From positions 1 through 12,391 of the forward strand of contig CAZEXM010000088.1 in NCBI GenBank assembly GCA_964515915.1: a DNA stretch of 12,391 bases, written 5' to 3'. Shown one piece after another: positions 1 to 6,022 of this stretch (position 1 is its first letter; each line of letters opens with the position of its first letter). The stretch comes from JAHOYW01 sp964515915 (GTDB taxonomy: Bacteria; Verrucomicrobiota; Lentisphaeria; Victivallales; Victivallaceae). A model generated the notes under the pieces. That model worked only from the letters and a program-made list of their open reading frames with translations, was not told where the DNA came from and searched no databases. The position numbers were made by a program, and so were the translations under genes.

Positions 1-1
1 C

Positions 2-26
2 CACGGCTGTCTCTAGCCGTGTTTTT
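2..26 (+). terminator. Rho-independent terminator of an upstream plus-strand gene
   Basis: A perfect 7-bp stem (CACGGCT at 2-8 with AGCCGTG at 15-21) with a 6-nt loop is followed at once by five T residues (22-26). This is the classic intrinsic terminator form read on the plus strand. The gene it serves lies left of the window. The dihydrouridine synthase gene converges on it from the right. The left arm may extend beyond base 1, so the stem could be longer, and a bidirectional role cannot be judged. Confidence 0.8.
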
Positions 27-100
27 ACTAACCTTTTGAATGCAAATTGGTATTACAAGAATACAAACGCCATTTGCGCTTAATAAAGACTTTTTACAAT

Positions 101-1060
101 TTAAAAATCCAGCAACTCTTTATGATTCAATACCTTAAGTGCTGAAAATTGTTTTGAATCAACACCCCACATCATAGCCGCGTATTCAAGGAATTTTGCG
201 CGGCTGCGCAATTTTTCATCCAATTTGGCAGTTTCCTGCAGGGTTCTGAAAAAATATTGACGCCCTTTTTCCACGGATAACTTATTTCTCCCCGGGTATT
301 GAAGATTGTGAAGCAAAAACGGGTCGCGAAGCACCCCGCGCGCGACCATAGCCCCCGCACAACCGAGTTCCAGAAAATGCAGTGCGTCTTTTTCTGAAAA
401 CACATCACCACTGGCGATGACCGGTACTTTGCCCGCCAAAGCGACAAGACGTTTCAGGCGTTCAGTGCCTGCTGGAACAGGCGAATAATTTTCCTTGACG
501 GTACGAAAATGCACTCCGATAAAATCTAAACGACCAGCTTCAGCCAGAGCGGGAATGATATTTTCGCTTTCGTGCCAATCCTCAAAGCCGCAACGCAGTT
601 TTGCGCTGAGAGAAATTTCCGGCAAAGCATTTTTTATACAATGAAGAATTTCCACCATCAAAGGAATATTCCGCAGCAAGGTGCCGCCAGCTCCGCTTTT
701 GACAACTTGTTTGCTTGGGCACGCAAAATTCAAATTAATCCCTTTTGCGCCAGAGAGCACCATTCGTTCAGCAACTTTTGCGAGCAGGGAAGCATCTGTT
801 CCCATTAGCTGAACAATCACCGGCAGTTCGTTTTCCATATAAGGCTGGAGAAACTTTTTCAATCCCGCCACTTTGGGAACATTGGTCGTAACGCGGTAGT
901 AAGCGGTGAGCCAGCCCCCAGTCAAATGCAAATGCTCAAACGCCCGGCAAAACAACGGAGTCATCACTCCTTCCATCGGCCCCGGGAAAAAGCGCGGAAA
1001 TTCCAGCCCGGATGCAAATACAAGAGTATTTTTCTCATCCGCAAGGCTTTTTATTATCAC
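101..1060 (-). CDS. dus: tRNA-dihydrouridine synthase (Dus family)
   Basis: This is an FMN- and NAD(P)H-dependent enzyme that reduces uridine to dihydrouridine in tRNA loops, in the cytoplasm. The 319-aa protein has the usual length. Visible motifs in order: the barrel-start 'PGPMEGVMTPLFCRAF' (27-40), 'NFACPSK' with the catalytic Cys at 114, 'SAKLRCGF' (152-159, FMN/substrate lysine and arginine), 'GVHFRT' (182-187, the His-x-Arg-Thr motif) and the phosphate-binding 'ASGDV' (216-220) and 'MVARGVLRDP' (238-247). The N-terminal 'PMEGV' resembles the DusC branch, but I do not assign the modified position. The start is GTG at 1060, which overlaps the TGA of the upstream gene (GTGA). No strong ribosome site is seen, so translation is probably coupled to that gene. 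A later ATG (residue 29) would cut into the first barrel strand, so I reject it. Confidence 0.9.
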   Translation of the reverse strand: MIIKSLADEKNTLVFASGLEFPRFFPGPMEGVMTPLFCRAFEHLHLTGGWLTAYYRVTTNVPKVAGLKKFLQPYMENELPVIVQLMGTDASLLAKVAERMVLSGAKGINLNFACPSKQVVKSGAGGTLLRNIPLMVEILHCIKNALPEISLSAKLRCGFEDWHESENIIPALAEAGRLDFIGVHFRTVKENYSPVPAGTERLKRLVALAGKVPVIASGDVFSEKDALHFLELGCAGAMVARGVLRDPFLLHNLQYPGRNKLSVEKGRQYFFRTLQETAKLDEKLRSRAKFLEYAAMMWGVDSKQFSALKVLNHKELLDF

Positions 1061-2994
1061 TTCGCGCTTCTCACTCTTTGCAGTAAATCGCGTCTTAACT
1101 GTTTTATGAAATCACGCACCTGAGCTTTATCGAAGCCCATTTTCATGCCCAGAGAATAAAGTAATTCAGCTTCCTTTGGACTTATTCTGCCATCCGCAAG
1201 GCACATTGTCGCCATGGCGTTAAGATAACTGACACACAATGCCGGATCATCCGGCAGGGCGGGATGCATAGTGCCGTCAGCGACCGATTTTATGATTAAA
1301 TCAACCCGCGCCGGTGAAACATTTCTGGCTTCAGCAAAATCCGCGAGCAAGGCGCGTTCAGCAGGGTCTACATCACCATCAATCAACATCATGGCGGCGG
1401 CTCCGGCAATCATAAGTTCGCCATCCGGCGCCGGAACCGTCGTTCCACCGGGCAATTCAACGTTATTGACATATATTGACGCCTCATCGTTAGCTGCCGG
1501 TACCGCCGGAAAACCGGAGAAAATCCTGATGTCGTGCAAAATCCAGTCCCGGCTGCCGTCATTAAGCGGAGTCTGGCAATATTCGCAATAAGGCTTGCTG
1601 CTGTTTACCTCGGGAGCGCCGCAATTCGGACAATGCACACTGCTGAGGATATTTTTGTCTGACGATTTCACCCCTTTCCTGCGTTCAAGGACCATTTCGT
1701 GCTGATATAAGCGCGAGGCCGCGAAATCAGGAGCTAAAAAGCCGGGAATTTTTGCGGTAACTTTATGGCCGGACCAGCGAATCAAAATCCTTAGGAAATC
1801 ATTATCGGCACTGCCGGCGGAGATAACATCAAGCAATTCAACACAGCCCACCGCGACATCGGCGAAAAAACGATGTTCGCCACCGGGCAGTGTTTTAAAA
1901 TCATCACGATTGGTATGCAGGTATTCGCCTGAAGCTAATTTTACCAAATACTTGGCATCGCCGAAAAATTGCGCGGCAATGTGGCGGAAGAATATAACCG
2001 AAGCGCGATCTTCAATATGACTGATGCTGAACGCCGGATCAGCTTCATGCATTTCCTTGAGCCCGGGAATACTGCGGGGAGGCCTGGCTGTATACTCGGA
2101 TTCCTGCGTTATTTCCGTCAGAACCCAGTCATACTCACCGGAATTAACAATAGCCTTACAAGATGAACATTCAGTCCTGTCTAAGAGTTTCAATGGATTT
2201 CCGCAATTCGGACAGCAATTTTCCAATAAACCCGGATCGGTTTTGGTTTTCACCCCCGGACGACGCAGTAATGTCCAGTATTCCACAAAGCTCTCGGGGT
2301 ACGATTCCCCTTGTATGCATTTATCACTGTCCGTATTTATAAAACGGTCAACCGAACTCGCGGTAATTCTTATGTCGACTGAATCAAAAAAGTCATTACT
2401 CCGGATAGAAACGATTTCGCTGTTCAAGACCTTGACGTCCGACATCGTGTTTCTGATTTTCGACGCTTCATACATCTTCAGCTGCAAAGAAAAACGCTCA
2501 AAAATACCGTCAGAAATAAAAGCCCGCGCTTTTGCCATATTCATATCGGACCAGGCACTTTGAATCAGTAAAAAAGCACTTTTAACACGTTCACATAAAC
2601 CTTCAATGCTGAAATCAGGATCGCGGGCAAGTAATTTTGTTTCAGCTTTATTCAAAACATCAGGCCGCTGACGCTGCAGCCCCCGCTTAATGCGGACATT
2701 CTGGTAGGAATAATTGACCCGGTTGCCTCCCAGGTAAAAAAGAAACAGTATCGCTATAGCTACCGGGACGCCAATGAATGGATATCGGAAAATAAGCATA
2801 AGTAACAAAACGCCGCCTCCGCCGCCGCGACTACTGCCGCCGCTGAAGCCGCCGCCGCCACTAAAGCCTCCTCCGCCGCCGCCAAAGCCGCCGCCGCCGC
2901 CGGCTCGTGCCAGAACAGTTTCGCAGATGATTAAAACAAAAAAACCCAGGATAAGAAGGCAAACCTTGCGATGACGTTTTAAAAAGTTGAACAT
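1057..2994 (-). CDS. Membrane-anchored Tim44-like / double zinc-ribbon / TerB-like protein
   Basis: The protein is 645 aa from the ATG at 2994, chosen because AAAGGAG lies 7 nt upstream; a longer frame reaches 3039 but lacks such a site. Layout: hydrophobic signal or anchor segment (11-30), glycine-rich stretch (32-61), second membrane segment (62-88), Tim44-like domain (about 125-245), zinc ribbon 1 (C261, C264, C276, C279), a second Tim44-like module (about 319-450), zinc ribbon 2 (C455, C458, C470, C473), and a C-terminal helical region resembling TerB/DjlA-N. That region has two 'DG(D/R)(V/I)(D/S)P(A/K)E' motifs (540-547 and 601-608). The Tim44-plus-ribbon unit appears duplicated, each copy ending in 'DW(V/I)L..I'. 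Tim44-like domains in bacteria are linked to membrane-associated proteins, but the function here is unknown. A DUF4404 gene lies 82 bp upstream, and the dus gene overlaps its stop codon. Domain boundaries are by eye. Confidence 0.85.
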   Translation of the reverse strand: MFNFLKRHRKVCLLILGFFVLIICETVLARAGGGGGFGGGGGGFSGGGGFSGGSSRGGGGGVLLLMLIFRYPFIGVPVAIAILFLFYLGGNRVNYSYQNVRIKRGLQRQRPDVLNKAETKLLARDPDFSIEGLCERVKSAFLLIQSAWSDMNMAKARAFISDGIFERFSLQLKMYEASKIRNTMSDVKVLNSEIVSIRSNDFFDSVDIRITASSVDRFINTDSDKCIQGESYPESFVEYWTLLRRPGVKTKTDPGLLENCCPNCGNPLKLLDRTECSSCKAIVNSGEYDWVLTEITQESEYTARPPRSIPGLKEMHEADPAFSISHIEDRASVIFFRHIAAQFFGDAKYLVKLASGEYLHTNRDDFKTLPGGEHRFFADVAVGCVELLDVISAGSADNDFLRILIRWSGHKVTAKIPGFLAPDFAASRLYQHEMVLERRKGVKSSDKNILSSVHCPNCGAPEVNSSKPYCEYCQTPLNDGSRDWILHDIRIFSGFPAVPAANDEASIYVNNVELPGGTTVPAPDGELMIAGAAAMMLIDGDVDPAERALLADFAEARNVSPARVDLIIKSVADGTMHPALPDDPALCVSYLNAMATMCLADGRISPKEAELLYSLGMKMGFDKAQVRDFIKQLRRDLLQRVRSAK

Positions 2995-3076
2995 GGCAAG
3001 CTCCTTTATTTTTTGCAATTCCAGTTTTACGAACAGCAAAGCGTATTTTTTAATAAAATCAAACGAAAATATTGTA

Positions 3077-3409
3077 CTAAATACCGATATCAGATAACAT
3101 TATACATAAACGATTCACCACTTGGACAAGTTTGGGATGAGAGGCCTCAAATTCCTCAACCGTTCCCTGCAAACCCTCTATATTTTTCTGTAAATCATCT
3201 GGTTTATTGTTTGAAGTCAAGATTTGCTCAGCCGAAACCTGAGTTTTATCGGCTATATTATGGGCGGTAGTTGGATGGGTTTCTTTAAAATCAGATAACT
3301 CGGTTTTCAAACTGCGCATTAAATCAAGTAAATCTTCTTTTATTTTAGCATCTATTTGAGATGTTTTCTGAATCTTTTTTTCCAGTGCTTCTATTTTTTT
3401 CAAAGACAT
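3077..3409 (-). CDS. DUF4404 family protein, small helical
   Basis: This 110-aa protein is charged and probably helical or coiled-coil, with no signal peptide or membrane segment. I recognise the DUF4404 pattern by its C-terminal block 'FEASHPKL...NRL...LSDIGI' (87-110), which matches the family's typical 'FE.SHP.L......L...LSN.GI' ending. A related 'FKETHP' lies at 41-46, so the chain may hold two copies of a short helical unit. The function of DUF4404 is not known. The ATG at 3409 has GGGAG about 9 nt upstream. The gene is co-directional with the Tim44-like gene 82 bp downstream and divergent from the lacI gene. Confidence 0.75.
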   Translation of the reverse strand: MSLKKIEALEKKIQKTSQIDAKIKEDLLDLMRSLKTELSDFKETHPTTAHNIADKTQVSAEQILTSNNKPDDLQKNIEGLQGTVEEFEASHPKLVQVVNRLCIMLSDIGI

Positions 3410-3434
3410 GGTTAAATCTCCCGTTTACTCTTAT

Positions 3435-3461
3435 ATTATAGGGGAATACACTACTATTCAA
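3435..3461 (-). promoter_or_regulatory. Candidate sigma70 promoter of the DUF4404 gene
   Basis: Reading the minus strand, TTGAAT (3461-3456) and a perfect TATAAT (3440-3435) are separated by 15 bp, shorter than the usual 17. CTTGAA, one base further upstream, gives a 16-bp spacer. Transcription would start near 3428, about 20 nt before the DUF4404 start codon. The -10 is good, the -35 is approximate, and the region is A+T-rich, so this is only moderately supported. Confidence 0.4.
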
Positions 3462-3511
3462 GTTCAGCACATGAATTATGTTATTTTTTTACGAAAAAAT
3501 GTTAACGGCCA

Positions 3512-3540
3512 TTGACAACGCCAACGATGGCATATATACT
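3512..3540 (+). promoter_or_regulatory. Strong sigma70 promoter of the lacI-Gfo/Idh unit
   Basis: A perfect -35 box TTGACA (3512-3517), an exact 17-bp spacer and a -10 box TATACT (3535-3540) form a near-consensus sigma70 promoter. Transcription is expected to start near 3547. This placement argues that the repressor starts at the ATG at 3573 rather than at 3552, which would leave only about five untranslated bases. Repeated operator-like sequences sit inside this promoter. Confidence 0.8.
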
Positions 3541-3557
3541 TTACGCCAACGATGGCA
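3518..3557 (+). promoter_or_regulatory. Tandem LacI-type operators (two 15-bp direct repeats)
   Basis: The 15-mer ACGCCAACGATGGCA occurs twice, at 3518-3532 and 3543-3557, with starts 25 bp apart. Each copy contains GCCAAC|GATGGC, an imperfect palindrome (5 of 6 positions match between halves) centred on a CpG, the form typical of LacI-family operators. Copy 1 fills the spacer between -35 and -10; copy 2 covers the expected transcription start. Bound repressor would block RNA polymerase, so the adjacent lacI-family gene is probably self-repressed. Cognate binding is inferred from position and symmetry. Confidence 0.7.
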
Positions 3558-3572
3558 ACGGGCAGAATAGAT

Positions 3573-4529
3573 ATGACACAGATAACATTAAAAGAACTGG
3601 CGGAACGCGCGGACACTTCAATTCGCTCGGTAAACCGCGCCTTGAAAGGACAAAAGGGCCTGGGCAAAGACAAACGCGCTGAGATTTTGGAACTGGCGGC
3701 GGAATTGGGTTACACGCCGAATATTGCGGCTCGAAATTTACGTTTACAGCGCAGTAATTTTGTTGGTATTTTAAGCTGCAATCTGACAAACAATGTACAC
3801 TTGCGAAAGCTTTATAATCTCGTGCGGAAACTTGAGGAACACGATTATTTCCCCTTATTGAGTGTGAAACCGCAGAATGTGGAAACGGCTTCTCAAATGT
3901 TCCGTGAATGGTCGGGCTTTGTAAATTATGTTATCGTACTGGGCGGCTTGAAGCCGGAAGTATTAGCCGCGTTTGAAAAGATGCCGCAGCATTTTATCCT
4001 GATTGACAATGAAATACCTTCCGCGAACTGCAGCCGGCTTCTGGTCGACCGTTCGACCGGAATTAAAGATGGTATTCTGCATTTAGCAGGAAGCGGACGA
4101 TGCAGGCTCGCGCGCTGCGGGAATATTTCCACACGGCAATCAGGTATAAGAAAAGCTTTCAAGGAATTACGGAACATAAAAAAAATGGATTTTGTTTATT
4201 TTGAAGCTAAAGCTAATTTTGAAGCTGGATTTGCTATTGGCGATGAACTCATGGCAAGCGGCGCGGATGCGGTCTTTTTTGATACGGACAGGATGGCTTT
4301 GGGATTTTTGAAATATGCCTGGAAGAACGGGATTAAAATACCGGAAGAGATTGCCGTTATTGGTTTTGACGATGATCCGATGGGGATTCAGTCATGTCCC
4401 TCTTTGAGCACCGTTGCCCACCCGATTGAAGAAATGAATAATAAAATTATCGAGTTGATAAAACAAAACGTCGAAAATGGCGAAGATTTTGTTTTCTCAA
4501 CTAAATTTATAAATCGCGAAAGCGTTTAA
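3573..4529 (+). CDS. LacI-family transcriptional repressor
   Basis: This 318-aa DNA-binding regulator probably controls itself and the oxidoreductase gene 16 bp downstream. The N-terminal helix-turn-helix is at about 4-25 ('TLKELAERADTSIRSVNRAL'), followed by the hinge 'YTPNIAARNLRL' (47-58). L56 aligns with the LacI leucine that inserts at a central CpG. The rest is a periplasmic-binding-protein-like sensor with 'VIGFDDDPM' (262-270) and 'PSLSTVAHP' (276-284), which mark the family's C-terminal subdomain. I start at the ATG at 3573 because family members begin 'M..ITLKELA' and the promoter predicts a start of transcription near 3547. The in-frame ATG at 3552 would add seven residues and fall within the second operator repeat. 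The ribosome site is weak (GGGCAG). The effector cannot be read from sequence; the neighbour suggests a sugar or sugar acid. Confidence 0.92.
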   Translation: MTQITLKELAERADTSIRSVNRALKGQKGLGKDKRAEILELAAELGYTPNIAARNLRLQRSNFVGILSCNLTNNVHLRKLYNLVRKLEEHDYFPLLSVKPQNVETASQMFREWSGFVNYVIVLGGLKPEVLAAFEKMPQHFILIDNEIPSANCSRLLVDRSTGIKDGILHLAGSGRCRLARCGNISTRQSGIRKAFKELRNIKKMDFVYFEAKANFEAGFAIGDELMASGADAVFFDTDRMALGFLKYAWKNGIKIPEEIAVIGFDDDPMGIQSCPSLSTVAHPIEEMNNKIIELIKQNVENGEDFVFSTKFINRESV

Positions 4530-4545
4530 CAAAAAAGGTAAACTC

Positions 4546-5868
4546 ATGTCAAAGAAAAAGTATGTTTTAATTGGTACCGGTGGTCGCTGTTCAATGTATA
4601 TTAATGCCTTGATCAAAGATTTCAAAGATTGTGGTGAACTCGTCGCCTTATGCGACACTAACCAGACCCGGATGAATTACTGGGCGAAATATATCAAAGA
4701 TAATGGCGGGCCGGCTGATATCAAAACCTATAAAGCCGCTGAATTCGACAAAATGATTGAGGAGCAAAAACCCCGGCGCGTAATCGTAACAAGTATGGAC
4801 AGAACACATCATAAATATATCTGCCGCGCGATGGAACTCGGCTGTGATGTCATTTCAGAAAAACCGATGACCGTTGACGCTGACAAATGTCAGCAAATCA
4901 TTGATACCATAAATAAGACCGGGCGTGATTTAGTCGTAACATTCAACTACCGTTATTCGCCGCGCAACACTAAAGTCAAGGAAATTATCAAAAACGGTAT
5001 ACTTGGCGACATTACCAGTGTCCATTTTGAATGGTTATTGGACACTGTTCATGGAGCTGATTATTTCAGGCGCTGGCATCGCGATAAACGCAACAGCGGA
5101 GGTTTGATGGTTCACAAGGCAACTCATCATTTCGATTTAATTAATTGGTGGATCGATTCCAATCCTGAAATAGTTTTTGCCATGGGTGATTTGAAATTTT
5201 ACGGCAAAGAAAACGCGGAAAACCGTGGTGTTACAGAATTTTATGCCCGCGCCCGCAATAGTGAAACTGCTAAAAAGGATCCATTTTCGCTGAAAGTTAC
5301 GGAAAAAGATGAACGTTTGCTGGGTCTCTATTATAATGCCGAACACGAAGACAACTATTACCGTGATCAAAGTGTTTTTAGTGACGGCATCAGCATTGAA
5401 GACAATATGGGAGTGATGGTTCGTTACGCCAACAATGCGGTAATGACTTACTCGCTGAACGCGCACAGCCCCTGGGAAGGCTACCGGGTTTGTTTCAACG
5501 GCACAAAAGGCCGTCTGGAGTTCAACGTTGTCGAAAAATCATACGTCAGCGGTGATCACGAAGACTTCAACCAACCCGGAATGCGCGAACTTGAAGGCGA
5601 AAAGAAAGAAATGGTCCCGGAGATTATTTTTCAGGCGCATTGGGGCAAAGCGCAGATTATTGAATACGAACAAGGTGATAAAGGTGGGCACGGCGGCGGT
5701 GATGTCCGGCTTTTAGGTCACGTCTTAAGAGGCGTGAAAAATGATCCCCTGGGGCACGCCGCTGGCTACATTGACGGTGTGAATTCCATTCTGACCGGAA
5801 TCGCGGCCAACCAGTCAATGAAAACAGGTTTGCCGGTCGTCGTTAAGGATCTGGTCGATCTGTCATAA
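4546..5868 (+). CDS. Gfo/Idh/MocA family NAD(P)-dependent oxidoreductase
   Basis: This 440-aa protein is probably a cytoplasmic sugar or polyol dehydrogenase. The N-terminal Rossmann fold starts 'KKYVLIGTGGRCSMY' (4-18) with GTGGR as the dinucleotide loop, and 'LVALCDTN' (32-39) ends the second strand. The family signature 'EKPMT' with the catalytic-region lysine is at 105-109, and the substrate-domain motif 'SGGLMVHKATHHFDLINWW' at 184-202 holds H194, H195 and D198-region residues. At 440 aa it is longer than the usual 330-390 aa, the extra length lying in the C-terminal alpha/beta domain. The ATG at 4546 has AAGGT 8 nt upstream. The 16-bp gap to the lacI-family gene implies one transcript. 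The substrate is unknown. No transporter or other catabolic gene accompanies it in the window. Confidence 0.92.
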   Translation: MSKKKYVLIGTGGRCSMYINALIKDFKDCGELVALCDTNQTRMNYWAKYIKDNGGPADIKTYKAAEFDKMIEEQKPRRVIVTSMDRTHHKYICRAMELGCDVISEKPMTVDADKCQQIIDTINKTGRDLVVTFNYRYSPRNTKVKEIIKNGILGDITSVHFEWLLDTVHGADYFRRWHRDKRNSGGLMVHKATHHFDLINWWIDSNPEIVFAMGDLKFYGKENAENRGVTEFYARARNSETAKKDPFSLKVTEKDERLLGLYYNAEHEDNYYRDQSVFSDGISIEDNMGVMVRYANNAVMTYSLNAHSPWEGYRVCFNGTKGRLEFNVVEKSYVSGDHEDFNQPGMRELEGEKKEMVPEIIFQAHWGKAQIIEYEQGDKGGHGGGDVRLLGHVLRGVKNDPLGHAAGYIDGVNSILTGIAANQSMKTGLPVVVKDLVDLS

Positions 5869-5911
5869 AGAAACAAATAGTCCGCGAATGACACTGCCGC
5901 AGTCCAAAGTC

Positions 5912-5984
5912 AACCGTCCCGCTTGAGAATATCCACAACCGGGACGGTTATGCTACATTATGGAAATGCCGAACTGGCGTTCGG
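5912..5984. other. Two inverted repeats in the convergent intergenic gap
   Basis: The 154-bp gap between the oxidoreductase and kinase genes, which converge, holds a perfect 10-bp inverted repeat (AACCGTCCCG at 5912-5921, CGGGACGGTT at 5940-5949; 18-nt loop). A compact hairpin follows (CCGAAC at 5969-5974, GTTCGG at 5979-5984; tetraloop TGGC). Neither is followed by a T tract on either strand, so they do not meet the intrinsic terminator pattern. They could be transcript-end structures for both genes, or a protein-binding or REP-like element. No gene is seen in the gap. Confidence 0.5.
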
Positions 5985-6022
5985 GGCTGTCGATTCACGG
6001 GAACGGGTAAGGATTCCGGAGA

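Noticed and set aside
41..78. Six-base inverted repeat GCAAAT/ATTTGC downstream of dus as a terminator
   Set aside because: The arms are short, A+T-rich and 26 bases apart, with no T tract placed correctly on the minus strand.
2774..2974. Plus-strand open frame coding a proline-rich peptide
   Set aside because: It is the antisense reading of the glycine codons in the Gly-rich linker of the minus-strand Tim44-like gene; the repeated GCC pattern explains the open frame.
3552..3572. Earlier ATG giving seven extra residues on the LacI-family protein
   Set aside because: It lies about five bases after the predicted transcription start and inside the second operator repeat. The family pattern begins at the next methionine (3573).
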